Positions 1 to 9,832 are shown, numbered from the stretch's first letter. The stretch: 64,000 nucleotides of DNA from Chroococcidiopsis thermalis PCC 7203 (GCF_000317125.1 NC_019695.1:732336-796335), one strand, 5' to 3'. Notes: a model not told the origin generated them from the sequence alone. A program made the numbers and translations.

Positions 1-371
1 GACTTTACCATTGCCGCTTTAATTGCACCGATTAAATCTTTTTGCTCGAACGGTTTAGGGATAAATTCAAAATACTCGAATGGCTCTGGAATTTTCTCGA
101 CAACTTCTTCTTTGCGCCCCGACATTAAGACTAAAGGAATTTTTTGGAGTTCGGCATTTTGTTGGATTTGCTGATACACCTCCCAGCCGCTGAGTTTAGG
201 TAACAAAAAATCAAGCATAATCAGGTTCGGTCGTTCTTGACGAATTAAGTTGAGTCCTTCCAAACCATCTTTTGCTTCTAAAACATCAAAGTTGCCAGGT
301 GGCAACATTTCTTTGACGCGCATCCGAATTACGCGACTGTCATCGATAACTACGATTTTGTTACTTGCCAC
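1..371 (-). CDS. CheY-like response regulator (3' end outside window)
   Basis: Reading the minus strand from a GTG at 369-371 gives a receiver domain: the acidic pair in IVVIDDS, the phospho-acceptor Asp in LIMLDFLLP and the conserved Lys in IPKPFEQ. About 123 codons are visible and the reading frame stays open at the window edge. No output domain is seen, so it is probably a single-domain regulator that signals by protein contact. The GTG start is chosen because GAGGAG lies 6 bases upstream (378-383) and no ATG fits. No kinase partner is adjacent on this side; the two kinases at 3.2-7.6 kb are on the other strand. Confidence 0.9.
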   Translation of the reverse strand, partial: MASNKIVVIDDSRVIRMRVKEMLPPGNFDVLEAKDGLEGLNLIRQERPNLIMLDFLLPKLSGWEVYQQIQQNAELQKIPLVLMSGRKEEVVEKIPEPFEYFEFIPKPFEQKDLIGAIKAAMVK

Positions 372-825
372 AACTGACTCCTCGGCAATGAATTTTAAGG
401 GGAATAAGATAGAAAAATACGATTTAAAGGCGGGAATATCTGGTTATGCAGTCTAGAAAGTGAGTGCGGCAGATATTAGTTAACTGTAAATTTAAATTCT
501 CGATCGCCAACATCTCGAACTCGCTCAATTGAAACACGTAAGTGAGAGTAAAAGTCACCTGGGATACACCAGTAACTTACTTTTCTAGCTAACCTTGCAC
601 AACAAAACTACGAACTAAACCTAACGCTGTTCGCGTTTTGTCTCCAAGGGAATTTTTACTGATTGCGCGATCGCAAAATTTTCCTTAAATAGATATAGTT
701 CGGTAAATTTTCGGTCGGCAAATTGTCTATCAAAAGGGTAATTGGTAATTGGTAGTCGGTAATGGGGAATTGGTGGTTGGTGGTTAATAATGGAAGTTGG
801 TCACTGGTCACTGGTCACTGAATAT
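372..825. other. Spacer with short G/T-rich tandem repeats
   Basis: No credible gene is seen between the regulator start and lipA. The first 350 bases look like ordinary AT-rich spacer and presumably hold the promoters of both divergent genes. From about 735 onward the sequence is a degenerate array of GGTAATTG/GGTGGTT units followed by three copies of GGTCACT, the kind of short tandem repeat found in most spacers of this window. An open frame running through this array into lipA is not taken as coding. Confidence 0.6.
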
Positions 826-1725
826 ATGACTCTATCTTCTCGTTCTGAGTTCAAGTCGGAAATTGAGGCTTTACCGTCATGGCTGCGCCGACCGATTGGT
901 AAGGCAAGCGAATTATCTACAGTTCAAAAAATTGTGAAGCAGCGACAGATTCACACAATTTGCGAGGAGGGACGCTGCCCGAACCGAGGCGAATGCTACG
1001 CCCAAAAAACAGCCACTTTTTTACTGATGGGTCCAACTTGCACTAGGTCTTGTGCTTTTTGTCAAGTGGATAAAGGTCACGCACCCATGCCACTCGACCC
1101 AGAAGAACCGCAGAAAGTCGCAGAGGCTGTGCAGTCACTAGGATTGCACTATGTCGTCTTGACTTCTGTAGCGCGGGACGATTTAGCTGACCAAGGAGCG
1201 AGTTGGTTTGTTGCTACCATGACAGCAATTCGCGATCGCAATCCTCAAACGCAAATTGAAGTATTGACTGCTGATTTTTGGGGTGGTACGGGCGCGGGAG
1301 ACGTAGGACAAAGGGAAAGAATTGCTACAGTTGTAGGGGCAAAACCAGCTTGTTACAACCACAACATTGAGACTGTCAAAAGGCTACAAGGACGAGTCAG
1401 AAGAGGGGCTAAGTACGATCGCTCGTTGCGAGTCCTGCAAACAGTCAAAGAAATCGATCCGAGTATTCCGACAAAATCCGGGTTAATGTTGGGGCATGGA
1501 GAGACAGCAGAAGAAGTTATTGAAACAATGGCAGACCTTAGAGCAATAGGCTGCGATCGTTTGACAGTTGGGCAGTACATGCGTCCCTCCTTAGAACACC
1601 TACCCGTCCAAAAATACTGGACTCCCGAAGAATTCGAGCAACTAGGCGCGATCGCTCGCGATCTAGGGTTTAGCCACGTCCGTTCCGCGCCCTTGGTGCG
1701 TAGCTCCTATCATGCCGGACAGTGA
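826..1725 (+). CDS. lipA: Lipoyl synthase LipA
   Basis: Radical SAM enzyme that inserts two sulfurs into protein-bound octanoyl groups to make the lipoyl cofactor of 2-oxoacid dehydrogenases and glycine cleavage H protein. Both iron-sulfur sites are visible: the auxiliary-cluster cysteines in [12 protein letters not shown] (about residues 46-57) and the radical SAM triad in CTRSCAFC (72-79). YNHNIETV and the C-terminal RSSYHA, whose serine ligates the auxiliary cluster in this family, are present. An in-frame ATG at 790 exists, but the 12 residues it would add come from a GGTCACT repeat, so the ATG at 826 is preferred. Cyanobacteria often carry two lipA copies; which this is cannot be told here. 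Confidence 0.93.
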   Translation: MTLSSRSEFKSEIEALPSWLRRPIGKASELSTVQKIVKQRQIHTICEEGRCPNRGECYAQKTATFLLMGPTCTRSCAFCQVDKGHAPMPLDPEEPQKVAEAVQSLGLHYVVLTSVARDDLADQGASWFVATMTAIRDRNPQTQIEVLTADFWGGTGAGDVGQRERIATVVGAKPACYNHNIETVKRLQGRVRRGAKYDRSLRVLQTVKEIDPSIPTKSGLMLGHGETAEEVIETMADLRAIGCDRLTVGQYMRPSLEHLPVQKYWTPEEFEQLGAIARDLGFSHVRSAPLVRSSYHAGQ

Positions 1726-1918
1726 ACAGTTATCAGTTATCAGTTGTCAGTCAAGAGTGGTAATGGGTAGTTGGTAGTTGCTCCTCTGCTCTCTTCCCCT
1801 ACTCCCTACTCCCTGCTCCCTGCTCCCTCTTTTCACAAAAATATTTTTAACGGAAGTAGGCAAGGGGTACCGCTGTTTGGTATTTCTGTAGATGCCCTTA
1901 TTTTGAGGAGAAAAGCTT

Positions 1919-2071
1919 ATGGCTGCTCAAGCAACTAAACCAACTGTCGGTCAAGATGTTGCTAAATCTAATGCTAACGCTCCGTTTCCTTTTCGGACGA
2001 TAGTTAGCTTGATCCTGCTAGCAGGTAACATTCTGGTAGCTGCTATTTACTTCCACATTATCAATCCATAG
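1919..2071 (+). CDS. psaX: PsaX-like photosystem I small subunit (50 aa)
   Basis: A 50-codon frame from ATG 1919 with GAGGAG 8 bases upstream. A hydrophilic N-terminus of about 21 residues precedes FPFRTIVSLILLAGNIL, then LVAAIYFHIINP. The FRT...LLA.N.LVAA.YF pattern matches PsaX, the single-helix subunit at the photosystem I periphery known from Thermosynechococcus and Nostoc. The N-terminal arm is longer than the roughly 30-40 residue PsaX proteins I know. The gene stands alone between lipA and a convergent permease gene. Identification rests on one short helix pattern, so it is probable, not certain. Confidence 0.7.
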   Translation: MAAQATKPTVGQDVAKSNANAPFPFRTIVSLILLAGNILVAAIYFHIINP

Positions 2072-2099
2072 TTGTCTGGCGGCTAGTAAGTTGGTGGCT

Positions 2100-2130
2100 A
2101 GTGACTAGCGATCGCCAGTCGCTGGTCACT
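2100..2130. repeat. Inverted repeat in convergent spacer
   Basis: AGTGACTAGCGA pairs with TCGCTGGTCACT across a 7-base loop, giving a 12-pair stem with one G-T pair. It lies between the stops of the psaX-like gene and the convergent permease gene and could act as a hairpin end for both transcripts. No T-tract follows, so an intrinsic terminator is not claimed. The arms are built from the GGCTAGT/GGTCACT heptamers common in this window. Confidence 0.5.
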
Positions 2131-2145
2131 GACTTCCTAGCCGAA

Positions 2146-3012
2146 TCAAATCGTACCTTTGAATAATCCTTTCGGGCGTACTAACAACACCAGAATCATA
2201 ATGAACAGACCTACACCTTGTTTGTATTGAGAACCGAGGAAAGGTGTACTGAGTTCTTGGGTAACGCCAATGACTAAAGCAGCAGCGATCGCGCCGTAGG
2301 GGTTGCCAATTCCACCTAAAATTGTGGCAGCAAACATCGGCAAAATTAAAAACCAGCCCATATTCGGTCTGACGGCTGTAATTAAGCCGTACATGCTACC
2401 ACCTAAAGCCGTGAGGCTCCCAGCGATCGCCCAGGTCCAAAGTACGACGCGATCGACATCAATCCCAGATACGCGCGCTAAGTCGAGGTTGTCAGCAACA
2501 GCACGCATCGCCTTGCCAATCTTCGTATTTTGTAACAAGTAGTGCAGCGCCAAAATAACGATAACTGCTAAAAGCATTACTACGATTTGATTCTGGGGAA
2601 TTCTGATTCCTAAAATTTCTCTCGCTGGACTGGTAGGAATATCGTAACTTTTGTTACTACCACCCCAGATAAAAATAATTCCATTACGGAGAAACAAAGC
2701 GAGTCCAATCGAAATAATAATGAGCGTGGTGGAAGTGGCACGCCGCGATCGCATATTTGACCAGATCAGCTTTTCGGATATCAGCATTGCTGCTACAGTG
2801 CCAATTGCTCCGAGTAACATGGAGAGCCAAATATTAATCCCGCTCGTATTGGCTAGCAAAGTTAAATAAGCGCCCAAAGTCATAAAATCGCCGTGGGCAA
2901 AGTTAGCTAACCGTAGAATGCCATAAGTCAGCGTCAGCCCAACCGCAGCTAAAGCAATAATGCTACCTACAGCTACCCCATTAACAAATAATTGAGCCAG
3001 TTGTGCGTCCAT
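2146..3012 (-). CDS. LivH-type ABC permease for branched-chain/neutral amino acids
   Basis: Inner-membrane permease subunit of a HAAT-type amino acid importer, 288 residues, the usual LivH length. The N-terminal signature GLTLTYGILRLANFAHGDFM is typical of LivH/NatD/UrtB proteins, and about eight hydrophobic segments follow to the C-terminal LVRPKGLFKGTI. In cyanobacteria the closest functional match would be NatD of the N-I neutral amino acid system; UrtB (urea) is the alternative but has a longer N-terminal region. No partner LivM, ATPase or binding-protein genes are adjacent, so the substrate is not fixed by context. Confidence 0.88.
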   Translation of the reverse strand: MDAQLAQLFVNGVAVGSIIALAAVGLTLTYGILRLANFAHGDFMTLGAYLTLLANTSGINIWLSMLLGAIGTVAAMLISEKLIWSNMRSRRATSTTLIIISIGLALFLRNGIIFIWGGSNKSYDIPTSPAREILGIRIPQNQIVVMLLAVIVILALHYLLQNTKIGKAMRAVADNLDLARVSGIDVDRVVLWTWAIAGSLTALGGSMYGLITAVRPNMGWFLILPMFAATILGGIGNPYGAIAAALVIGVTQELSTPFLGSQYKQGVGLFIMILVLLVRPKGLFKGTI

Positions 3013-3222
3013 ACAGGTATCAGTTATCAGTTATCAGTTATCAGTGTAGAGATGTTATGCGTAAAATCTGTACAAAAGCAACGAAGTGGCTAGTGGCTAG
3101 TGGAACCAGTGGCTGGTGGAACCAGTAGTAAGTGGGGTGTGGGGTTGAATTGTGACTTGCGAGTTGCGTCTTGCGTCTTGTAAAGTGCATTCATTTCATG
3201 TTTTTAAATTCAACTTTTGTGA

Positions 3223-5127
3223 ATGCTCCGATCTAAATCTTTCAATACTCTCCATGCGCACCTAGTATTTCTGGTTGCCCTTGCTGTTTTACCCCTGTAC
3301 CTGTTCTTTTTCATTCACAATACCGATCGCATTCCTCGGTTCGAGTGTACGGTACTGATGCTAGCTGCAACGGTTGCAATGGCGCTCGTCTGGGTGGGAA
3401 TTGAAGTTTTGCTGGGGCGTTGGTTGCGCCTCCTGAATCAAGCAAGCCGTCAATTGGCTGAGCAAGGTAATTTTCGAGTTTGCATTTCAAAATTACGTTA
3501 TGCTCCATTAGAAATCAAACAATTAGCACAATCTTTTAACGAACTAGCAGATTCTCTAGAACGACAATTTACCCAATTACGCCATGTAGAAGCAGAGTTG
3601 CGCAGGGCAAACGATCGCTTCCAAATGGGAGCGGCAGCAATTAATGCCACGATTTATGAGTGGGATTTGCAAACTCAAGCAGTCGAAAGAACTCCAGGAT
3701 TGCTCAAGGTCTTAGGTTACAAACCAGAGGAAGCTCCAAATGATGCCGCATGGTGGCACGAGCGCATTCATCCCGATGATTTTCCGCCAGCCTATGCTGT
3801 TTTGTCCTCGGCGTTGGCTGGTAATAGTGAGGATTTTGAGGTAGAATATCGCCTGCGCGATCGCTACGGTCAGTATATTCATGTTTGGGAACGGGGTTTG
3901 ATCGTCAGGGACGAGCGAGGGCATCCGGTGCGCATTTTTGGTGGTAGCCTGGATCTCACCGAACGCCAACGGGTAGAAGAACAACTGCGACAGAGCGAAG
4001 CACAGTTTCGTCAAATTGCGGAAAATTTACGCGAAGTTTTATGGATGTCTACCCCTGGACTCACGCAGATTCTCTATGTCAATCCCGCTTACGAACAAAT
4101 GTGGGGGCGGACTTGTGAAAGTTTGTACGCTCAGCCATCGTCTTTCCTGGCGGGAATCCATCCTGAAGATAGTGCCGCGTTAATTGCCGTTTTAGAGCAA
4201 AAGCCCCTGGGGACGAAGCTGTTAGAGGAGTTTAATCATGAATTTCGGCTCGTCCGCCCCAATGGTTCGGTGCGTTGGGTACTCTCTCGCGCCTTTCCAA
4301 TTCACGATCGCGCCGGGGAAGTTTATCGAATTGTGGGACTAGTAGAAGATATTACTCAGCGCAAGCAAGCCGAAGTCAAAATCAAGCAGTGGAATGAAAC
4401 TCTCGAAAAACGAGTGCGCGATCGCACGGCTCAATTGGAGTTAGCAAATGCGGAATTGGATGCTTTTGCATATTCCGTGTCTCATGACTTACGCGCGCCA
4501 CTCCGCCACATTCACGGATTTGCCAATGCTTTGGCGCAGCGCTTGGAGTCTACTGAGGCGATCGCCGATCCCAAAATTGCTAGTTACATCCAAACTATTC
4601 AAGATAGCAGCATCAGGATGACACAGTTGATTGATGGTTTATTGGCTTTGTCTAGAGCCGGACGGCAACCTTTAACGCAGATTTCTGTAAGCGTGCGAGA
4701 ATTAGTTGAGGCGGCGATCGCCTTAATTAAAAGTCAAACTCCCACAGACCGTCAGATCGAATTTATCGTTGGGGATTTGCCTACAATCGACGGCGATCCA
4801 GTCTTATTACGACAAGTGTTTGCCAACTTAATTGACAATGCCGTGAAATTTAGTGGCGATCGCCAACCAGCCAGAATAGAAATTGGCACACTACTAGGAG
4901 ATAACACCACAATTTTTGTTAAAGACAATGGGGTAGGCTTCCAGATGGAATATGCCGAGCAAATGTTTGGAGCCTTTCAGCGGTTGCACTCCCAAAAAGA
5001 GTTTAAAGGTACGGGTATTGGATTAGCGATCGTCCAGCGCATTATTCACCGTCACGGTGGCAAAATTTGGGCTGAGAGCATACCCCAACAAGGTGCTACT
5101 TTTTTGATGAAATTTAGACTTTCCTGA
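3223..5127 (+). CDS. Membrane PAS-PAS sensor histidine kinase
   Basis: A 634-residue kinase. Order: two membrane segments (about 12-32 and 42-66), a HAMP-like linker (67-118), PAS/PAC 1 (about 130-250, ending GGSLDLTERQ), PAS/PAC 2 (about 258-380, ending VGLVEDITQR), a coiled-coil, HisKA with His421 in SVSHDLRAPLRHI, and HATPase_c with N box FANLIDNAVKF and G boxes DNGVGF and GTGIGLAIV. The kinase core resembles those of bacteriophytochrome-type kinases. The ligand of the PAS domains is unknown. A second large kinase follows 213 bases downstream on the same strand, so the two may act together; no separate regulator gene is adjacent. Confidence 0.9.
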   Translation: MLRSKSFNTLHAHLVFLVALAVLPLYLFFFIHNTDRIPRFECTVLMLAATVAMALVWVGIEVLLGRWLRLLNQASRQLAEQGNFRVCISKLRYAPLEIKQLAQSFNELADSLERQFTQLRHVEAELRRANDRFQMGAAAINATIYEWDLQTQAVERTPGLLKVLGYKPEEAPNDAAWWHERIHPDDFPPAYAVLSSALAGNSEDFEVEYRLRDRYGQYIHVWERGLIVRDERGHPVRIFGGSLDLTERQRVEEQLRQSEAQFRQIAENLREVLWMSTPGLTQILYVNPAYEQMWGRTCESLYAQPSSFLAGIHPEDSAALIAVLEQKPLGTKLLEEFNHEFRLVRPNGSVRWVLSRAFPIHDRAGEVYRIVGLVEDITQRKQAEVKIKQWNETLEKRVRDRTAQLELANAELDAFAYSVSHDLRAPLRHIHGFANALAQRLESTEAIADPKIASYIQTIQDSSIRMTQLIDGLLALSRAGRQPLTQISVSVRELVEAAIALIKSQTPTDRQIEFIVGDLPTIDGDPVLLRQVFANLIDNAVKFSGDRQPARIEIGTLLGDNTTIFVKDNGVGFQMEYAEQMFGAFQRLHSQKEFKGTGIGLAIVQRIIHRHGGKIWAESIPQQGATFLMKFRLS

Positions 5128-5340
5128 AGATAATTGTAGAGCGGAGTAGAAGTTTCGCCAGCTAGGATGTTATTCGTCCAAGCAGAGTCGCTCAAGATCG
5201 GGTCTTAGGTAATCTTGACTACCACAGCAGCAGACAATAACTGAAATGCATGTTACGCTCTGGAAATCAGCAGCCACGTAGTGAAATCACTAGATTTTGA
5301 AACCTGAATCGGTGTCATTCGCCGTATTGGTTCGTACTGG

Positions 5341-7629
5341 ATGCTATTGCCATGTAAACCCCTGTCCTCGCCCTCTGCTCAGCCAATTATGCAGACTCTA
5401 GAGCATTCTCAGGTTATGCGGCGGCAAGAATTCTCAATTGCTGCGCAACTTCACCTGTTAATCGTAGAAGACGTAAAGGCAGATGTCGATTTGATGATAC
5501 TTGCCCTTGAATCCGCCCAGATCGCTTTTACCTACGATATCGCCAAAAGTCAGAGTGAGTGCCAGCACCTGCTGCAAACTCAAACTTACGATGCAATCTT
5601 GGCAGATTATCGGTTACCTCAGTTTACGGCATATCAGGTGTTGCAACTTTTGCAGGCATCTGGGCATGAGATTCCCCTGATTCTGGTGACTGGCAGTCTG
5701 GGAGAAGAGGCAGCAGTTGATTGCATCAAAGCAGGCATGACAGATTATGTCATGAAAGAGCGGTTGTTTCGCTTACCCGTAGTGTTGAAGCGATCGCTGC
5801 AAGAATTTGAACTTCGTCGCCAACAGCAGCAAGCCGCAGCTCGCACTCAACTCCAAGCGCAGCAACAGGCAATTATCAATCACATCGTCCACGCCATGCG
5901 CGAAACTTTGGTATTGGATGAGGTGCTGCAAATTACAGCGGATATGCTACACCAAGCTCTAGGTTTGAGTCGTTGCCTAATTTCTCAGCCCAATTCTCAA
6001 GCCCAAATGGGAATTTATCATATCAGCGCTGCGACCAGAGAACGGGAACATTTGCTAGGACACGAATGCTCTCTTTACCCTTTTTATAAAGATAAACTGC
6101 TGCGGGGAGAGATGGTTATCGTTCGCGATATGGATGAGAATGTCTCTATGGCAGTTAGAGACGCTGCCGGAGAATGTAACATTCGCGCTTTGATTATCGC
6201 CCCTTTATTGTATCGTCAGTCGTTTCTGGGTGGAATTATCCTGCACCAATGCGAGCGAGAACGAGATTGGACGGAGCAAGAGATTTCTCTAGTCAGAGCA
6301 ATTAGCGATCAGTGCGCGATCGCCATTCATCAAGTCCAATTATTTTCTCAAGTACAGCAGCAATTACACCGCCAGCAAACTCTCAATCAGATTAGTCAAG
6401 CACTCAATTCTATCCTCGATCCAGATTTTATTTTACAAGAAATTGTCAGACTGACTGGCGAATGTTTTGATGTCGATCGACTGTTAATCTTTTCTGTCGA
6501 TACAGACTCAGTGCAAATTTTGAAAGAGTGGCGAGCTAGCGATCGCATTTACTCAATGCTCAACCTCCAATTTCCCAAATCAGAATGGATCGATCTGATA
6601 GATCCTGACTCTGATTTTTACTGTCGGCGCTATTTTCACGCTCCTGACTACTCTCAATTGCCTTCTACGAGAATTAGACAGATGCAAGTAGAACAAGCAA
6701 GTACTCGTTCTGTTTTGAGCGTCCCAATTTTTATTCGCGATCGCCTTTTCGGTGGTCTATCTTTGCAGACTACTAACACTTATCGCACTTTTACTCACGA
6801 AGAAATTTATTTATTGCAACAAATTGCCGATCAAGCTGCGATCGCCCTCTATAACGCACAAAGTTACGAGCGTTTAGAAGAATTAGTCCAACAACGTACT
6901 CAAGAATTAGAAGCAGAAAAATTGGTTTCAGAAACAGCCAATCGAGCTAAGAGCGAATTTTTAAGTAATATCAGTCACGAACTGCGGACACCTCTAACGG
7001 GAATTTTAGGCTTTTCTGGCGTATTAATGGAACAAATCTTTGGTTCGTTAAATGCCAAACAAAAGCAGTATATTGAATGCATTCATACCTCTGGCAAGCA
7101 TTTATTAGACCTGATCAATGACTTACTCGACCTGACTAAAATTGAAGCAGGAAAAGAAGAATTAACCCCAGAAACCTTATCCATTGAAGATATAGCACAA
7201 GCTTGTCTATCTCTTTTTCAAGAACGTTGTCGGCAGCGGGGATTAGAATTTCATTTGGCGATCGCTTCTGAGGCAATAACCTGTACTGCCGATCGACGGC
7301 GTTTGAATCAAATTCTAGTCAATCTATTATCTAACGCGCTCAAATTTACAGATACGGGTTCGATTACGTTACGCATTGAACAAACATCTCAACAAATTTT
7401 ATTCTCAGTCATAGATACTGGGATTGGTATTGCGCTAGAAGATTGTGAAGCAATTTTTCAACCGTTTCACCAAGTCGATAGTGGTTTGAACCGGAAGTAT
7501 GAAGGTACGGGACTGGGTTTAGCCTTGTCGCGTCGCCTTGCTCAACTACATGGCGGCGATATTACCGTTCGTTCAGAATTGGGGCGTGGTAGTTGTTTTA
7601 CTTTGTATTTGCCAGGGAGCAGGGAGTAG
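5341..7629 (+). CDS. Soluble REC-GAF-GAF hybrid histidine kinase
   Basis: A protein of up to 762 residues with no membrane segment. Order: N-terminal receiver (about 38-150; acidic IVEDVKAD, phospho-acceptor Asp89 in ILADYRLP), Gln-rich helix, GAF 1 (about 185-330), GAF 2 (about 350-505), coiled-coil, HisKA with His546 in SNISHELRTPLTGI, and HATPase_c ending SCFTLYLPG. Having the receiver in front of the kinase suggests control of the kinase by an upstream phosphodonor, perhaps the kinase encoded just before it. The GAF domains lack an obvious bilin-binding Cys motif that I can point to. In-frame ATGs at 5389 and 5416 are possible later starts. Confidence 0.9.
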   Translation: MLLPCKPLSSPSAQPIMQTLEHSQVMRRQEFSIAAQLHLLIVEDVKADVDLMILALESAQIAFTYDIAKSQSECQHLLQTQTYDAILADYRLPQFTAYQVLQLLQASGHEIPLILVTGSLGEEAAVDCIKAGMTDYVMKERLFRLPVVLKRSLQEFELRRQQQQAAARTQLQAQQQAIINHIVHAMRETLVLDEVLQITADMLHQALGLSRCLISQPNSQAQMGIYHISAATREREHLLGHECSLYPFYKDKLLRGEMVIVRDMDENVSMAVRDAAGECNIRALIIAPLLYRQSFLGGIILHQCERERDWTEQEISLVRAISDQCAIAIHQVQLFSQVQQQLHRQQTLNQISQALNSILDPDFILQEIVRLTGECFDVDRLLIFSVDTDSVQILKEWRASDRIYSMLNLQFPKSEWIDLIDPDSDFYCRRYFHAPDYSQLPSTRIRQMQVEQASTRSVLSVPIFIRDRLFGGLSLQTTNTYRTFTHEEIYLLQQIADQAAIALYNAQSYERLEELVQQRTQELEAEKLVSETANRAKSEFLSNISHELRTPLTGILGFSGVLMEQIFGSLNAKQKQYIECIHTSGKHLLDLINDLLDLTKIEAGKEELTPETLSIEDIAQACLSLFQERCRQRGLEFHLAIASEAITCTADRRRLNQILVNLLSNALKFTDTGSITLRIEQTSQQILFSVIDTGIGIALEDCEAIFQPFHQVDSGLNRKYEGTGLGLALSRRLAQLHGGDITVRSELGRGSCFTLYLPGSRE

Positions 7630-7844
7630 TGGCTGGTGACTAGTGGCTGGCGGCTAGGGGAGACAAGGGGGACAAGGGGGACAAGGGGGGAACTCGGGGA
7701 CCCCACGACCGAAGGGAGTGGGGATTAGGGGGCGAAGGGGGACAAGGGGGCGGTTAACCAATTACCAACTACCAATTACCCATTACCAACAACCAATAAC
7801 TAGACTTCTTACAATAGAAACAGAACGATCGCAGATTCAGACTA
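7630..7844. repeat. Short tandem repeat spacer (GGGACAAGG and ATTACCAAC types)
   Basis: The spacer between the kinase and larE is almost wholly repeat: GGCTAGTGGCTGG units (about 7630-7660), several GGGGGACAA nonamers (about 7660-7690 and 7735-7750), then ATTACCAACT/ATTACCCATT units (about 7755-7800). Different repeat families sit end to end, so it looks like a nested hot spot for this class. Confidence 0.7.
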
Positions 7845-8663
7845 ATGTTACAAAAACTAGAGCAGTTAAAGGCTTTGTTTGCTCAGATGGAACGGGCGTT
7901 GATTGCCTATTCTGGGGGTGTAGATAGCACTTTAGTCGCTAAGATTGCTAGTGATGTTTTGGGCGATCGCGCGATCGCAGTTACGGCTGTTTCTCCTTCT
8001 TTGTTGCCCGAAGAATTGGAAGATGCCCAAGTTCAAGCAGCACAAATCGGAATTGTCCATAAAATTATTCAAACGCATGAAATGGATAATCCAAATTACA
8101 CTTCCAATCCCGTGAATCGCTGCTATTTCTGTAAAAGTGAGTTACACGATACGCTCAAACCCTTGGCAAAGGAATGGGGATATCCTTATATTGTCGATGG
8201 GGTGAATGCTGACGATTTACGCGATTATCGCCCAGGGATTCAGGCGGCGAAAGAACGCGGCGTGCGATCGCCTCTGGCAGAAATAGGAGTGACAAAAGCC
8301 GAAGTACGGCAATTATCGCAACAACTAGGCTTGTCTTGGTGGGATAAACCAGCCCAACCCTGTCTCAGTTCCCGCTTTCCCTATGGCGAAGAGATTACTG
8401 TATCTAAGCTACAGCGGGTAGGAAGGGCAGAAATTTATTTACGCAAGTTGGGATGGCAAAATTTAAGGGTGCGATCGGAGGGAGATACGGCAAGAATTGA
8501 GTTAATGCCAGATCTGATTAAAGATTTTGTCGCCCAGACAGATTTAGTGGCGCTAACTGCGGCATTTCAAAGTTATGGTTTTGTTTACGTCACGCTCGAT
8601 CTAGAAGGTTATCGGAGTGGAAAGCTCAATCAAGTTTTGTCCGCGCCGATTGCTTCGAGGTAG
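7845..8663 (+). CDS. larE: ATP-dependent sacrificial sulfur transferase LarE
   Basis: LarE family enzyme (272 aa) that adenylates a carboxylate of the pyridinium dicarboxylate precursor and donates sulfur while making the nickel-pincer nucleotide cofactor of lactate racemase-like enzymes. The PP-loop SGGVDS (23-28), NRCYFCKSEL (91-100) and the PCLSSRFPYG block (172-181) are all present; Cys173 is in the position of the sulfur-donating cysteine of single-Cys LarE proteins. Neither larB, larC nor a larA-like racemase is in the window, so the user of the cofactor is unknown. The 3' end overlaps the convergent glycosyltransferase gene by 34 bases. Confidence 0.9.
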   Translation: MLQKLEQLKALFAQMERALIAYSGGVDSTLVAKIASDVLGDRAIAVTAVSPSLLPEELEDAQVQAAQIGIVHKIIQTHEMDNPNYTSNPVNRCYFCKSELHDTLKPLAKEWGYPYIVDGVNADDLRDYRPGIQAAKERGVRSPLAEIGVTKAEVRQLSQQLGLSWWDKPAQPCLSSRFPYGEEITVSKLQRVGRAEIYLRKLGWQNLRVRSEGDTARIELMPDLIKDFVAQTDLVALTAAFQSYGFVYVTLDLEGYRSGKLNQVLSAPIASR

Positions 8664-9832
8664 ATGTTTCTTAACTTTGCTGCGTAGCGATCGATGGAAT
8701 GATGCTCGATAATTCTAGAGATTGAGTTATGAGATTTCTCTAGAATTATCTGACGATTAGCAAATATTTCATGTACTGCTCGTTCGATTCCTTCACGAAT
8801 CAATTTGCTAATAGTGTCTCTATCTTCTTTTGTCGTGTAAATTGCTTCTCCTAAACTATTTTTAGGAACCGCGATCGTCCATCCTACATGATTATTATTG
8901 ATTTCGGTTAAAGCTCTGACATTAGTTGTAATCACAGGACACCCTGCTGCTTGAAATTCCAAAACAGAGTAGCCATACGTATCAGCGTAAGTCGGTAATA
9001 AACCGATATGCGCCTTTTTCATCAATTCAATAACTTCGTGATTGGGTAATTGGGGAAAATAATTAATCCAGTCAGATTGCTGGAGCGAATGCTTTACTTG
9101 TTCAACGTCAGCAAGCGTCTCTTTAGTAGCATAATTATCAACATTAAGAGAGCTAATCACTGTTAACTCAAGATTATATTTATAGCGCTCTTTTAAAGCT
9201 TTTAATGTCTGCATAATTTCTTGCCCTCCTTTGCGAAAGAAAGAAGAACCAACAAATATAAATTTTATCGTTTCATCCAGGCTCAATTTTTTATCTGCAT
9301 ATTTAGAAACAAACTCCCTTTGTGGCGGATGCATAACTATCAGTTTGCTTTCTATGCTTTCTTGATATTCAGGAAATTCTTTTAGCAGCCTTCTTTGCAT
9401 ATTCGCATTGCAATCAGACATAGCGATAATTCGCCGACAAGCATCGCGAGAAATTGCTTGAAAAGCTTTATGCATTTTAGATTCAGTTTTCAGAGCGGAA
9501 AAATCGAGTTCTAAGTTGCGATCGCTCGGACATGAAAGCAAGCAAGTCAATCTCGGTAAAAATGTTTCAAATGTCGTAATCCAGGGAGTAGAACCATAAC
9601 TGATTGTATTGAAAAAATGTAAAAGGCTAACTCGATTCAAATCGAAATCGTAAAATTGATTGTAAGAGTCAATCAGAGAAAATATCTCTCGGTTAGCAAG
9701 CTGATTGAATTGACTCGCAATCCTTTGTTTCAACAGAAAAAAATCGCGAACTTTTTTGTATTTAGTATCGGGAACTATGTCGATAATATTTCTTTTTTCT
9801 GGATATGCATCGAATTTATAACCAATCAGCAC
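8630..9832 (-). CDS. GT4-like glycosyltransferase
   Basis: A 400-residue protein whose C-terminal half (about 190-350) is a Rossmann-type glycosyltransferase domain: IKFIFVGSSFFRKGG, then HIGLLPTYADTYGYSVLEFQ and AAGCPVITTNVRALTEI, which fits the nucleotide-sugar binding E-x7-E region of family GT4. The N-terminal half is less typical. Its product and acceptor cannot be read from the sequence. It is tail-to-tail with larE and 34 bases upstream of the cysteine hydrolase on the same strand, but a shared operon is not obvious because the products look unrelated. Its AT content is higher than its neighbours'. Confidence 0.8.
   Translation of the reverse strand: MLIGYKFDAYPEKRNIIDIVPDTKYKKVRDFFLLKQRIASQFNQLANREIFSLIDSYNQFYDFDLNRVSLLHFFNTISYGSTPWITTFETFLPRLTCLLSCPSDRNLELDFSALKTESKMHKAFQAISRDACRRIIAMSDCNANMQRRLLKEFPEYQESIESKLIVMHPPQREFVSKYADKKLSLDETIKFIFVGSSFFRKGGQEIMQTLKALKERYKYNLELTVISSLNVDNYATKETLADVEQVKHSLQQSDWINYFPQLPNHEVIELMKKAHIGLLPTYADTYGYSVLEFQAAGCPVITTNVRALTEINNNHVGWTIAVPKNSLGEAIYTTKEDRDTISKLIREGIERAVHEIFANRQIILEKSHNSISRIIEHHSIDRYAAKLRNIYLEAIGADKT

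Noticed and set aside
250-456. Plus-strand 68-codon frame
   Set aside because: Antisense shadow of the response regulator; no SD or recognisable domain.
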